From the NCBI GenBank assembly GCA_022836615.1, contig MU405326.1, positions 3,566 to 67,565 on the forward strand: a stretch of 64,000 nt of DNA. The letters run 5' to 3'. This DNA is from Annulohypoxylon bovei var. microspora (lineage: Eukaryota; Ascomycota; Sordariomycetes; Xylariales; Hypoxylaceae). This document shows, piece after piece, positions 33,056 through 45,194 of the stretch. The notes under the pieces were generated by a model that saw only the letters and a program-made list of their open reading frames with translations, was not told where the DNA came from and did not search any database. The stretch's first letter is position 1. Each line of letters starts with the position of its first letter. The translations under genes and the position numbers were made by a program.

Positions 33056-34871
33056 ATGGCAGCTTTCGGTATGTATTTAGTATCTAGAGATTCTAGGAGT
33101 ATGCGCTCCATAATACATGAAAAAGCACACTGACAATCATATAGATATATTCTTGTCACTGGCAATACCGGCTTTGATTCTCACGCACCTGTTGGTAGCG
33201 CCTTACACCAAGGTCGAAGAGTCTTTCAATATTCAAGCCACTCATGATGTCCTCGTGTACGGGATGCCCATTACAAACGCATATCAGCGACTCTCGTCTA
33301 TGTATGACCACTTCGACTTCCCAGGCGCTGTCCCTCGGACCTTCATTGGCCCAGTCCTTTTGACAGGGTTTGGCCAGCCCATCATCGCGTTGGTGGGATT
33401 TCAGTATGCGCAACTTGTCGTGAGAGGTCTTCTAGGACTTTTCAATGCCTGGGCACTGGTGGTGTTTAAGGTGAATGTTGAAAGGACCTTCGGTAGGCCA
33501 ACCGCGAGGTGGTATGCACTGTTGCAGCTCAGCCAGTTTCATGTTATGTTCTACGCTTCTAGAACATTGCCCAACATGTTCGCTTTCGGCTTGAGTGAGT
33601 ACCTCCTTTTCCACATGACATACTCCACTTCGTCCTTGAGAAGAACCTTGGACTAATATTTAGTAGCAACGCTGGCATTTTCACAATTAATGGGAGAACC
33701 CAATAAACAAACACAGGTTTGGCGCTATAGGCGGGCCATTGCAAACCTTACTATGGCTACCGCCGTGTTTCGATCGGAGTTGGCTATTCTCCTCATTACA
33801 ACAACGCTCTATGGCTTAGTTCGCTTTCATATATCCTTGAGAAGAATCATCCCTACCTTCATCGTCATCTTCATCGCGTCTTTGTTGTTCACAATACCGA
33901 TTGATTCTTACTTCTGGCAGAAGCCGTTATGGCCGGAACTATGGGGGTTCTATTACAATGCTGTCCTAGGTTCTTCATCAGAATGGGGAGTTTCCCCTTG
34001 GCATTACTACTTCACATCCGCCATACCCAAGATCCTCACGAACCCGTTAAGCACGGTTGTCCTCATCCCCTACGCGCTTTGGAACGATGGAACAAGACAC
34101 AAGGCCTTGCCGTTGGTAATTCCTAGTCTCCTTTTCGTAGCGATATACTCCTTACAACCCCACAAGGAAGCCCGGTTCATCTTCTATGTTGCGCCACCTT
34201 TGACAGCAGCGGCTGCTATAGCGGCGAATTACATCTTCACAAGGCGTAGCAAGTCTGTGACTTTCTTACTTGCTTCCGTTGCGGTTGTCGGCTCGGTACT
34301 TGTTTCGTTTGGCATAAGTGCCGCTATGCTCATCGTATCTTCTCTTAATTACCCGGGGGGCGAAGCGCTTTCGGAACTCCGCAAGCTCGTTACGTCGTCC
34401 TCTCCCGATCTTCAAACAGTCACGGTTCATACGGATGTATTGTCGTGTATGACGGGAGTGACATTGTTTGGACAGCACACTTCCTACCCTCATCACTCGC
34501 GTCCCACCAACGAAATATCATTTAATTATGATAAGACCGAGGACGAGAATCTGTTACGGAACCCGTCGTTCTGGGAGAAGTTTGATTACTTACTCGTTGA
34601 AAACCCGAGCAAAGTTATAGGTCGATGGGAGACAGTCGGAGTGGTGGAAGGGTTTGCCGGAGTCGAGCTAATAAAGCCAAATACACCCTTGGGAAGCGAC
34701 GTGGAAAGTGGCCAAGACAGAGTATTCGGCAGAGGGGCTTTTGTAAGGCGGGTGAAGGACACTACTAGAGCGCTGACTGGTGGTTGGTGGATTGGCCCGA
34801 AGATGGAGCCGAAAATACACATGCTGAAGAAAATGCGGGAGGGCGAGGCGAGACGAGCTGTAACGGAATGA
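33056..34871 (+). CDS. alg12: Dol-P-Man:Man7GlcNAc2-PP-Dol alpha-1,6-mannosyltransferase
   Basis: Exons 33056-33068 (13 nt), 33145-33594 and 33667-34871 give 555 residues, close to yeast Alg12 (551). This GT22 enzyme of the ER membrane adds the eighth mannose to the N-glycan precursor. The diagnostic N-terminal stretch PYTKVEESFNIQATHD and the HKEARFIFYV motif are present, with multiple hydrophobic segments between. The first exon encodes only MAAF plus one base; the in-frame codon at 33117 lies in the intron. The second intron ends in TAGTAG, so two acceptors three bases apart are usable. The second is preferred here because it yields FGLTTLAF, the family sequence. The hydrophilic C-terminal tail of about 60 residues is ordinary for the family. 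Confidence 0.93.
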
Positions 34872-37268
34872 TACCTAACCCTTCTCTAGATATAGTAGGC
34901 TGAAAGACTCTGTTGAATGCCGACGGTGGCACCTCGATTCCCCGATATGGCTTCACGGCCCGTAGACCTTGCCGGATGTGAGAAGAGGTGTGTGAAGTGA
35001 CACCGGTGAGACGGAGAACCGCACTGCTGGTGTGATGATAGACGGGACTTACGGGTCGCTACGATAATATGTAGGTTATCTGAATCGGACTACCTAGATT
35101 GGTCGTATCATTTACAAGACTAAGCTGTACGTCTCTCGCGTCCAATCTGACTAGTCAGCCCAACACCATCAGATCTGCCATCTTGCAGCCCCCAATCTAC
35201 GATGTTACCCAACGTGGCCTTACTGCACGTAAAATTTGAGGCGTTTGACCAGCCTTACCAACTCGCCAGCCATATACCGATAAAGGGGTTGACACGCTAG
35301 AGTCCCGCTGCTGCTATAGATTTTCGGCTAGAACAGCACGAATCCTATATCAGTATACGAGTGGTGGTGGTCGAGGCCTACTTTCCGCATAGCCTTTTCG
35401 TCTTAATGATTAATGAATCGTAAAGAAGTAGACACGAGACTGCGCCATGTTAAGTTCCAAGCCAGCGGTGGATATTGATATTGATATTGATATTGCGCAG
35501 CAAGTTATAGACAGAAAGAGACCGAGATGAAATTTTGCAATTAGATAATTCGGCAGAGTAGTGAGGCACAGCTATTAAATATATAAATGGACCTCCTCGG
35601 GCAAGGCAATAGGCTATCTGATTACCTAGGGTACCCAAGGATACACTAGGTGTCGTAGCATTGATAATATAGATGTCAGTGAAGGCCGAGAAATCAGATC
35701 AATCCAGACCAACGGCTATGCGTTTGTAACAGAAGTTATCTGATCATCTCCCTGTCGCTTTATCCGCCTTAGTTCAGGACCGGAATCTCTAGGGGTTCTT
35801 TAGAAGTTTAGGCGGTGGTTATTTTTGGCTGGTGTTACATATGTTGTTCGTCATTAGGTCATTTTAGTTTAATGTTAGTGAGCTGTGTTAGGTCAGCATC
35901 AGCTCTCATGTCGATACCTGGTAAGGCCATCCCATTTTACCCCTACCCTCTTAGTACGATTAGTAGTTGCTTTTTAGTGCTTCGTAAAGGTACCGCGCCA
36001 AGAATAGAGTGGACCCTGTAGCTTGATTGGTGGGCGCCACAAGCATGGAGACCGAGGGGTCCAATGCCAGGGCTTAATTCAATTCGTCCTTACACAAGAC
36101 AGGGTGCAGGTACAGGTAGCTTTGTACAAATTGATCTTAGACTTACACGTAAGAAATCGATAATAAATTGGGTTCGCAGGGAGACCCCCATTAAACCAAC
36201 ATCTATATACATGTGTCATGTACCTATGATGTATGTAGTTAAATCGACATCTACAATTCTTGTGATATCTGACATTGGTTTTCATGAAGTGCATTAGCAT
36301 TTCATGTATCAAACGAAACTGTCGAACGAAACTTGAAATTCCGGAACTTCGAAGAAAAAAAGGTGCGGGCTCCGCCTAGGTAAGGTTCCAGTCTCTGTAC
36401 CTGAAACTGGCCGATCTGCGCCTGCTGCACGACCAATTCATACCAAAAAAGTCTCCTGCCAATTGCTCATTTGCTAGTCGACTCGCACCTCCAAGGCCAG
36501 AATTAAAACAAGAAAGTTAAACCTCCAGCCCTGAGGTGACACACGACACACCTTCAATTCCAATCCTAACAAAGCACACGTGCGACAGGCGACAGGGCCA
36601 ATATTGCCATAGTTCCTTCCTTCCGGCCATTTTAACTACCTTCATTATCCTTCCTTGCTTCCATCAATATTATAGAATAACCTCTATGGATAGATTATAG
36701 ATGGTTATCGCATCCCACCGCCACCTAACACCTGGGCACCTACCTTCACTGCTTCGGTACATAGTTTATAGTGGGTAACACAAGGAAACTAACAACTTTG
36801 TCTGGCTTGTTGCCGTATGTATACCTGCGGTGGTGTATCATTATTTTACTATTCGGCCCCCCTTGATGAACGACGATCCCAGCCGAACTAATTAACAATC
36901 ACAATCTCGCTATCTCGAATCGACCGGTGGACACTTGACACTTGACACTTGGGCACACAGAAGTAAACAACACACATATTCATACACGCACTTCCACGCA
37001 ACCACGACAACTGTTCCTGACAATCTTCAGGCCAAACATCAGGGGCTTCTTCCAACCAACACACGGCACCAACAGAACATTGACTTTTGACATCTGGCAT
37101 TGGTCCTGCTAATCATTTTCACCTTTCCATTAAAACCTAATCTAAGCCCCGAGACCGTTGACAGCCACCAATCTAGCTCTATCTAGCTCTATCTAGACGC
37201 TGGAGGTATTGCAGATTGATGGTTTATCAAGGCACATGTTATCATACCCCGCCAAATCATAGACGAAG
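34872..37268. other. 2.4 kb intergenic region
   Basis: No gene supported. A (GATATT)4 microsatellite lies at 35471-35494. Pyrimidine-rich segments near 36600-36665 suggest that the downstream gene has a leader of several hundred bases. Confidence 0.5.
35471..35494. repeat. Microsatellite (GATATT)4
   Basis: Four perfect tandem hexamers in intergenic DNA. Confidence 0.9.
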
Positions 37269-40200
37269 ATGGAGAACGATGCACCTACCGATGGCGCCCG
37301 ACGAAGGGATCGTTTTATGGGAAAGCTATTTGGCGGCAGCGGATCTAGAGATAGAAAAATGACCAACGAAGAGAGTGCAAACGAGATCTCCGACTTCCTT
37401 GGTCACTCGGACCGTTTGATGGTCACCCATCCTCTTCCTCCACCCCCAGCTACTTCCCCGAGGGGCCCACCAGCTCTCGCTCTCGATACCTCTAAGGCTA
37501 GCCGATTCCAACAAACTCTCGAAGTCGAAAGCAAATCCCAGAGCCTTGCCCAACGGGCACGGTCACATAGCCCACGACCAAGGAAACATAAGGGGCTCGC
37601 CGTTCGTTTCGCCGATACCTACCCTGAGATCATTGGCGAAGGTGGTGACGAGTGCCAAACTATGGTGGCTGAGATCGGCAGGAGAAAGAGATCTAAATCC
37701 GTACCACTTTCGGCACCTATCCCACCTACGAGAGAGGGTCACCAATATGCCAGACAAGTAGGAGCTTTTCAAGAAGTACAGAAGAAAGATGATGGGTTCT
37801 TACCCGGTCCGATACGCAGGACGCAGACAGGCTTCAACACAATCTCCGATTTCCGAACAGAAGAGCCCCCTCCGTATTCGTCTCCCGAGCCCCCATTGCC
37901 TCGTGCTGTTCCCGCGGGTGAACCTGCCCGGGCTTCCAACTTCCTAGATACGTCTAATAATCGGAAAGATGAAAACCGTCGCTCTTTCATCGAGATCCAT
38001 CAACAGCAGCAACGGCAGGCCGAAGGAATGGCTTTTGCAGAAGCAATGAGGAGTGCCAGCGCCAACTCACATCACGAGTGGGACGACGCAGCATCATCTC
38101 CTGAACCAATCCGAGAGACAATGCCGCGCCACAAACAGACGCTACCAACTATGCAGGAACCGACGCCCCCTCCGGAAAGATCCATGTCTACCCGGTCAGC
38201 GGCTCCCTCGTTACAGGACTCCATCTCCTCGGTATTGCGAACTCAGTCTACTAGAGCCCCGTTGAAACCTTCACCAATACAACAACATGGACCGATAAAA
38301 AGTCCTTCTCTTAGATCACCAAACCCTCCTTCTTATCATGAAATATCACAGAATTCAACCTATGGATCTTCCAATAGGTCACCTCTACCCCCCTTACCAT
38401 CTCAGGAGACACTGCCAGATTTCGATATGGTCCCTGTCATGTCACAGATGTCACAGACGTCACAGCGACCTGTGTCACCCGAGGAAGTGCGTATGACTAC
38501 AAATAATATCGGCGACAGCCCCTCGTCTCTATATTCGAATTCTATTCATTCGACTTCCGACGCTTCTCACAAGGCCACGCCAGTTACCCAAACTCCCGGT
38601 TCGCGCGGATTTTTCCCACCTTCACCAGAGAAAACTAGCCGGAGTCTTCATGATACTGTAGTCTCAGCTTCAACCAGCGATGACGCACTGGAGCTTTTCG
38701 TCGCCCGCACGAAGCATTTGTATGAATTATTCCGTCTCCACGCGGAGCAATATAGACCACTAGGAACCTCCCGACCTGAGGATGTGTGCCGAGCTGCGCT
38801 GTGGTGGTTTTTGAAAGGGAGAACATCGTTGGAGACGATTATTAGAAGTCGTCCAGCAGATCCAGATGAGCCTCGACTGCTTATAGCTCGATACCAAGCT
38901 TACACCGATTTGGCTAAGGGATACTGGCTAATGGAGCAAGCACTTCCCGAGATAGCGGAAGGCAAATACAGCCCTGTAGATGGCGAGTTGGGTGACGTTA
39001 GGCAAGCATTGACATCTAACCTGAGAAAGCTTTCTGGGTCTATGAAGCGTAATGGTTTCCTACCACCGGAAGAGCCTTTCCTTCCCCAGACAATGGATAA
39101 GTCCATCTGGTTAGAGTACCCATCAGTGAGCCAAGATATCATCGCCCTTCTCAATGGAATATGGGGCTCTGCTCTCGCTGCTGCCAAGCAACCAACCCGA
39201 TCTATGGAAGCACTAGAGGCTTTGCCTCTTGGCGATACGGCCAAGCATTTTAATTACGGCCGAGTAGTAGCGGATGTATTCTTCATGGAACAGGGCATGG
39301 AATCGAGACAAACTCGTTTCCCTTGCATGTTGTCTATCATTCGAGCGCAAACCGACCCAAACTTGACTTTCATCATTGCTAGTCAAAATGGTTCCGTCTC
39401 GTTACGAGTACAGTCAGACAAGAACGCAGGTCCGACGTGGCAAGATATCAGATGGAGATCAGAAGCTTGCCGACTTGAACTTAAGCTACCCCGAGGCTTT
39501 ATGCTTGCCATTGAGTGTACGCAGCAAGACTTCAAGATGCTATGGAGTATGTATGATTTCAGCTCTAAGGTTCAATCTTATCTATACCCGCGAAGAGATG
39601 AAACCGCCAAACATACCACAACGCTTCGTGGTTTCCATTATTTTGATTCGAATCCGCAAGGAAGGACATTCCCTAAGGATCCAGTAGGGCAATGCGAAAT
39701 AGGCTTGTTCGAGAAACTCCTAAAGGAGAGTAGCCCGACCGGGCCTAGGACTTTCCACCGAGGTTTCCGGGTTGCTATCGTCACCGGACCGAGGACACGA
39801 ACGCTTAGCGGAGTGACACACTTCTTCTCACCGCAGATCCCCGTCCAATTCGCTCTACTCCGCGGCGACCAACGCGCCCCCGTTCTCCAGCTGGACTTCC
39901 ACGACGGGAATTATAAGGGACGAATGGTTATGACGTTCAACGATGACAAGGAACGTGAGGTGCTGCTAAAGATGATTATTGGAACCTATATTCACCAAGA
40001 CGAGGAAGTTATTGCGGAGGTTCCGTTAGAGGGCATGAATATGTCAGAGGCAGTCGGCGATACAAAAGGGGGCTTCCCGGCTATTCAACGATTACCGTGG
40101 CAGCGCGCGCGTGTCATTAATGATAAATACTCTGAAATTCCTTCAACAGTACTAGCAGAGAAGCTCAGAGTTGAAATCGAGTCGTTGGACAAGGGCGGAG

Positions 40201-40970
40201 TCGGTGTGGTCGGTACCATTACAGACCGAGTCAATGTCGGGCCTGGCGAGTTGAAACTCAGACTTGGTACGAAGGATATCTTAACGTTGCATGTCCTACG
40301 ACAGCCACAGGTGGATCTGACAGTTTCCATACTGGAAACGCATGTGCCTCGAGAATCGCATCGCGAGTTCGCGGGGCTGCAGAATACTATCCAGCGCGGG
40401 CAAACAGTCCGCACCTACAGGTTTCCGAGCTTCAGGGATCTTCACTTGTTCCAAGCCGGGCTTACGGGATACTCTGTACTATTTGACGGCATCGCTACAG
40501 GCCTGAACATCTCCCGACGGATGATGGTAGTGCCTATCCACAAGAAGTGGGAGGCTGGTACCACTCGCGTACAGGTGGTGCAGCAAGACAAGACGGTCCA
40601 ACTACTAGCATTTTTCGAGGATTGGCATCACGGGAAATGTATGGGGTTTGTGCTCAAGGGCACCGACGTATTCGAGTCCTTCAGCCGGAACGGGAAATCG
40701 GGCTTGAAACTAGCTGACGCCAAGTTCCCGCTGCCGAAAGTGCCCCGCGAGGGCGGTGCCGATACGGATGATACGGCATTCTTATGTCTGGACATGCCTG
40801 ATTTTGCCGGCGAACACGATGACATAACGATATTGTTTGAAGATAACCTTGGTAAGCTTGATATTCTCTACGTTGTTGGATCTAGTACTAATAATCGTCT
40901 AGAGAGAGATAGACTTTGTTCAGTTCTACCGGCGCCAGTCAAAGGGTCGCGATTAAGTAGGGGAAAATGA
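37269..40970 (+). CDS. Large conserved fungal protein of unknown function
   Basis: A single open frame of 1233 residues without introns, rare at this length in the window. I do not recognise a named family. The first about 470 residues are low-complexity and probably disordered: basic RRRDRF start, Pro-rich PLPPPPATSPRGPP, RSHSPRPRKHKGLAVRFADT, EEPPPYSSPEPPLP, and many Ser/Thr-Pro sites that could be phosphorylated. From about residue 475 the sequence looks folded (ALELFVARTKHLYELFRLHA, ALWWFLKGRTSLETIIRSR) and continues to the end with beta-rich segments that could include PH-like folds. There is no signal peptide, membrane helix or obvious catalytic motif. A scaffold or trafficking role is only a guess. 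Confidence 0.85.
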   Translation: MENDAPTDGARRRDRFMGKLFGGSGSRDRKMTNEESANEISDFLGHSDRLMVTHPLPPPPATSPRGPPALALDTSKASRFQQTLEVESKSQSLAQRARSHSPRPRKHKGLAVRFADTYPEIIGEGGDECQTMVAEIGRRKRSKSVPLSAPIPPTREGHQYARQVGAFQEVQKKDDGFLPGPIRRTQTGFNTISDFRTEEPPPYSSPEPPLPRAVPAGEPARASNFLDTSNNRKDENRRSFIEIHQQQQRQAEGMAFAEAMRSASANSHHEWDDAASSPEPIRETMPRHKQTLPTMQEPTPPPERSMSTRSAAPSLQDSISSVLRTQSTRAPLKPSPIQQHGPIKSPSLRSPNPPSYHEISQNSTYGSSNRSPLPPLPSQETLPDFDMVPVMSQMSQTSQRPVSPEEVRMTTNNIGDSPSSLYSNSIHSTSDASHKATPVTQTPGSRGFFPPSPEKTSRSLHDTVVSASTSDDALELFVARTKHLYELFRLHAEQYRPLGTSRPEDVCRAALWWFLKGRTSLETIIRSRPADPDEPRLLIARYQAYTDLAKGYWLMEQALPEIAEGKYSPVDGELGDVRQALTSNLRKLSGSMKRNGFLPPEEPFLPQTMDKSIWLEYPSVSQDIIALLNGIWGSALAAAKQPTRSMEALEALPLGDTAKHFNYGRVVADVFFMEQGMESRQTRFPCMLSIIRAQTDPNLTFIIASQNGSVSLRVQSDKNAGPTWQDIRWRSEACRLELKLPRGFMLAIECTQQDFKMLWSMYDFSSKVQSYLYPRRDETAKHTTTLRGFHYFDSNPQGRTFPKDPVGQCEIGLFEKLLKESSPTGPRTFHRGFRVAIVTGPRTRTLSGVTHFFSPQIPVQFALLRGDQRAPVLQLDFHDGNYKGRMVMTFNDDKEREVLLKMIIGTYIHQDEEVIAEVPLEGMNMSEAVGDTKGGFPAIQRLPWQRARVINDKYSEIPSTVLAEKLRVEIESLDKGGVGVVGTITDRVNVGPGELKLRLGTKDILTLHVLRQPQVDLTVSILETHVPRESHREFAGLQNTIQRGQTVRTYRFPSFRDLHLFQAGLTGYSVLFDGIATGLNISRRMMVVPIHKKWEAGTTRVQVVQQDKTVQLLAFFEDWHHGKCMGFVLKGTDVFESFSRNGKSGLKLADAKFPLPKVPREGGADTDDTAFLCLDMPDFAGEHDDITILFEDNLGKLDILYVVGSSTNNRLERDRLCSVLPAPVKGSRLSRGK

Positions 40971-42301
40971 GTAGGGGGCCACGATGAAATGAGGACATGA
41001 TTCATGCAGACGGACTGCATATATTTTTGGCCTGATGGACATTGCAACGTACAGCAATGCAATGATACGATACCCCAGTGGTTATTTGAGCAAGAGACGG
41101 GCGTCACAAGTCAAAGAGTCGGAGCTGGGAGCTTCTCGGGAAGCGCAAGAAATAGTAACCTGGCCGACAAACAGTTTTTGCATCTGGACTTTCTGTTACG
41201 GTGTTGTTTCAGCATTTCGAAACTACGTACCTATGAAGCTAGATTCGAAGCTCGATGTAGTAGCTGAAATTTAACGACGGAGTCAACCAATGACCTACCT
41301 TGGTGGTCTTACTAAAAAGTACCTAGACTGCGCGCGCATCCACATATTTCTGACGGCCTGACGTACGTCATCGGCCCCGGTCCCCTGACCCTCGTGGTCT
41401 TAACTTGCGCCGCCCCCCTTTTGAAGTAAATTATTCTACGGCGCCCACTACGTAACTAGACCAATACCCAAGAATGTCTGCTGGTCATTCGGATTGGAAG
41501 ATGTATGCATTAGTACGGTGGAAATGGGGTTTATCCCTTGTACAAAAACTAGGCATCAATAATTGTGTATTTTAAACCAGGCTGCTAGATTGCTACATAT
41601 TCACTTATTCTTGCTGCTACCTTGGGCACATAATACTCCGATTCTTCTGTAGATGATAGTGTTATCGTTGTCTATTCAGCTGGACGGAATGCTACATAAA
41701 GTAAATCTTTGTTGGGGTTAGTGAGGTCATCGGTCAGCGGCTAGAGGTAATGATTGTAATCGATAACGTCCCGAGAATCCGCTACGCAACCAGCGCGACG
41801 TGGGGAGGGGTACATCATTATACTTTTTATACTTGCACACGGGCCGGACATTACATCGATAGCAGGAGCAAAGGCGTCAGGCTACAAGCTATTATCAGCT
41901 CCCAGCTACGGGCTACTTCCCAGTTGCGACCCTCCTGCATCTTTTGTCTTTGTTAAACAATCACCGGTTTACAACTGAATCTGGGTAACGTCTTTTTTAA
42001 GCTTATTTATTAATTAGACCATTACTCCCACCTGATCCGATATAAGGAGAACGATGCACGGAGTCAAGATCTCGTCAGGCCTAGGCCGTCGCCGCCGAAC
42101 AATGTCGAATGCTAGTACGTAACATGATGGTTTTTGTCCCCCCGGGATCTAGAATTCTAGAATTTCTAGATAAAAACAAAATATTTCGCAAGCCCTCAGT
42201 CTTCAGTCTTCAGTCAGCATATTCTAAATTATCTAAAGCTCTCCCTTCTCAGCGTACGAGAATTGCATTTGTTTCGTAAGACTACGTGCTTGCTGACAAT
42301 T
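40971..42301. other. Intergenic, no gene seen
   Basis: About 1.3 kb. Overlapping short frames at 41004-41274 have no recognisable domain. A palindromic TCTAGAATTCTAGA-type cluster lies at 42149-42172, and CAGTCTT is repeated at about 42195-42215. Confidence 0.5.
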
Positions 42302-44183
42302 ATGCCGCCTCATCTAGGCAGCAGATCGTCTGGAGACGGTGCTGATGACGATGATACCTCCATAATCGAGCCCGAACAGGGCAACGGTGAGCTTTCCCCA
42401 GTAAACAACCTCTAAGAGTTATTCGTCCTAACCGTTAGAAAGTCCTTACACACATTATATCTCAACTGCGACCCGGCGCCGATCTAAGCCGAGTTGTCCT
42501 GCCTACCTTCATCCTCGAACCCCGAAGCATGCTAGAGCGGATCACCAAGTACGTTGTTCCGAATCGCTGTCCCGTAGTCTTTAGTGCAAGGAGTCAAGAC
42601 TTACTTAAGCCGAATATAGCTTTATGTGCCATCCGGAAATGCTCCTCCCTATTCCCGATATCGACGACCCGGTCCTACGCTTCGTGTCTGTCGTGAAATT
42701 CTATCTTAGCGGCTGGCATATTCGACCACCGTATAGTTCCCCTACTCCTCTTGTAGCTAACACGGGCTGATATAAAACAATAGGGGTGTTAAGAAACCTC
42801 TAAACCCGATTCTCGGCGAGGTATTCTCCTGCTATTGGGACCTACCTGACAACACCCGCGCCTACTACATCTCCGAACAAACGTCCCATCACCCGCCTAA
42901 GTCGAGCTACTTTTATATTGCGCCGGAGCACCACATTCGTATAGACGGCACCCTAAAACCTAGGAGCAAGTTCTTGGGTAACTCGGCCGCGAGTCTGATG
43001 GAAGGCATCGCCGTGCTCACATTGACAAATAGGGGGAATAATCGTAAACAGGGAGAAAGATAGTTCGTCATACTCCTAAGGCTTTTATACGAGTAATGGC
43101 TAACGATATTTCCAGCTGGCTGACACAGCCCAATATGTATGCGAGAGGGATCTTGTTCGGTAACATGAAGTACGAGTTAGGCGACCACAGTGTAGTACGG
43201 TGTCCCGAATTGGGCCTCACAGCCGACGTCGACTTCAAGACGAAGGGATGGGTCAGCGGGACGTACAATGCCATCGGAGGCACGATAAAAGACGACCGCA
43301 CCGGTCAGGTACTCTTTGAGCTTTCCGGTTTATGGAGCGAGGAGATGTTTATCAAAGATCTCAGGGTAGGTAACTTACAGCTGCTGATGCTTCATCGCGG
43401 GCTAATGGGATTTCTAGAATGGGCATAAAGATATGTTTTTCGACGCGCGGAAAGTGAGAGCCTCAAAACCCCGCGTTCGACCTCTAGAGGAGCAGGGCGA
43501 ACGGGAATCGCAAAAGCTGTGGCAGAAGACGGCGCAAGCAGTCAAGGAGAGAAACCACGAGCTAGCAACCGACGAGAAAACAAAGGTCGAAGACCAGCAG
43601 CGAGATGAAGCGGCGAGTAGAGGCGCGGCAGGTGTCGATTGGCAACCTCGACTGTTTAGGCGAGTAGACAAAGATTACGGTGGCACGGGAGAAGACATGG
43701 AACATCTGGAGTGGATTATCAATGCGCACATGTGGGTGACAGACCCTAGTGTTACTAGCACGTTGAAATACCCTTGCTAATTCAAGACACAGCGATGGCA
43801 CGACGCCGGAAAAACAGGCCGAACAAATCATGTCTATCTACCCCATAATACCGGGCCAAAAGCATAGCGAATGGGACATACCCTCTTCGAACGCACACTC
43901 ACATTCGCAGCCGGATGTAACCAAGGAGCCCCCCTCTAAAGGCGAGCCGACGGACCTGATCGACTTCGGCCAAAGCGACGCCCCCGCGCCGCTGGCGAAG
44001 AAAGACAGCAAAGATATTTCGGCAATGCTGCAGTCGACGGGCCGCGAGCCAGATGGACCGTTGATTGACTTCGCGGGAGATTTGAAGAAGAACCTTCCGA
44101 TTAGCCCTCGGACCCCAGGGCCAAACAGGGGGAGGGGGGATACGGTGGAGAGCAACGATGCTTTCTTCGACGCTCAAACATGA
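42302..44183 (+). CDS. Oxysterol-binding protein homologue (Osh6/Osh7-like)
   Basis: Seven exons (42302-42386, 42443-42548, 42620-42730, 42784-43062, 43116-43365, 43418-43731, 43793-44183) give 511 residues. It is a short OSBP-related lipid-transfer protein without PH or ankyrin domains. Key segments are LSRVVLPTFILEPRSMLERI (lid and lipid-entry region), KKPLNPILGEVF and the family signature EQTSHHPP, whose His pair binds the PI4P headgroup. The LPTFILE core resembles Osh6/Osh7, which exchange phosphatidylserine for PI4P between ER and plasma membrane; this assignment is tentative. Intron 4 has an unusual GTTCGT donor. It was chosen because it restores GERYWLTQPNMYARG, whereas reading through meets a stop. 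The tail after residue 380 is acidic and disordered. Confidence 0.9.
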
Positions 44184-45194
44184 GAAGGGCAGTCTCGTGA
44201 GAATAGAGGCGGAATTATCGCTAAACGTGGTGATTTGCCTCGTCATCTGGTGTTAAAACGGGGCGAGTAGGTTCCCAAGGACTCGCCCAACCCAGATTTA
44301 GTTATTCTTCTTCACTGTGGATAAGGGGGGCTAATCACATACGCCTTTGCATTTACCCATGTCTAAAGGGTTTGCAGTTCTGGCTACTACTTGCTACATC
44401 GTAACTTGGGCATAACAAGGTTTGATAGCATAGGGGCATCTTCATCGTCTTCTTTTCTAGTAGTAGTAATACGTAGGCTTAGGGATTCGGAGAGCAGACA
44501 GACAGAAAGTTAACCGGGAATAGATGCATCGAGGGCCTCCTGGGGCAGTCAGTAACCAGCCGCGTTGTTACATTGGGGTAAAATACACTTGTTTTAATCA
44601 CATTCGTAGAAGAGACTGTGCTAGAGATGCTGGTAGTAGGTAGTAGGTAGTAGACTATTCATGGTTATTTAGAGGTAGGCCTATTCTTTTGATTTAGGCT
44701 GGCCCTTTTCTTCTGCTTGAGCCCCGATAATATGAAAGTATTCGTGCGTGTGAATTGGCCTTTTAAAACGTTTCTGGAATTCCTATAAACGCCATACCTA
44801 GGTAGCTTTCCTCAGTTGTTGGACCTATCTATGTGTCCTTTTCGTGGAAATAAGAGTTGCTCATTCGTCAATCCATTCCCTACCAAGAGTCATGCATGAT
44901 TCCCCTCTTCTAGCAATACATTAGACAGACAGGCGAAAACTTGGGGGTATCCTTCATTCTGCCGGATCCTAGCCCGACTGCTTCCTCCGGCGCCTTTCTC
45001 GTTTCCTCATGTCCGACTCCCTCTCATCTTAGTTCACTGCTGTTGAGATTTTGTGTGTTCGCGCTTGGCTTCCATTCACGCAACTCATCTCGCTTCCATA
45101 GCAGTAATTCGAGATGTGACATCAGACCGCGGGGTCATTACCCCCACAGCCCGACCTCTCAACCTCCACTAGCACCGCTCTCGTACCACGCCCC
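44184..45194. other. Convergent intergenic region
   Basis: About 1 kb between the converging Osh-like and U2AF genes; presumably both 3' ends. A (GTAGTAG)3 minisatellite is at 44633-44653. Confidence 0.5.
44633..44653. repeat. Minisatellite (GTAGTAG)3
   Basis: Three perfect 7-bp copies in intergenic DNA. Confidence 0.88.
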
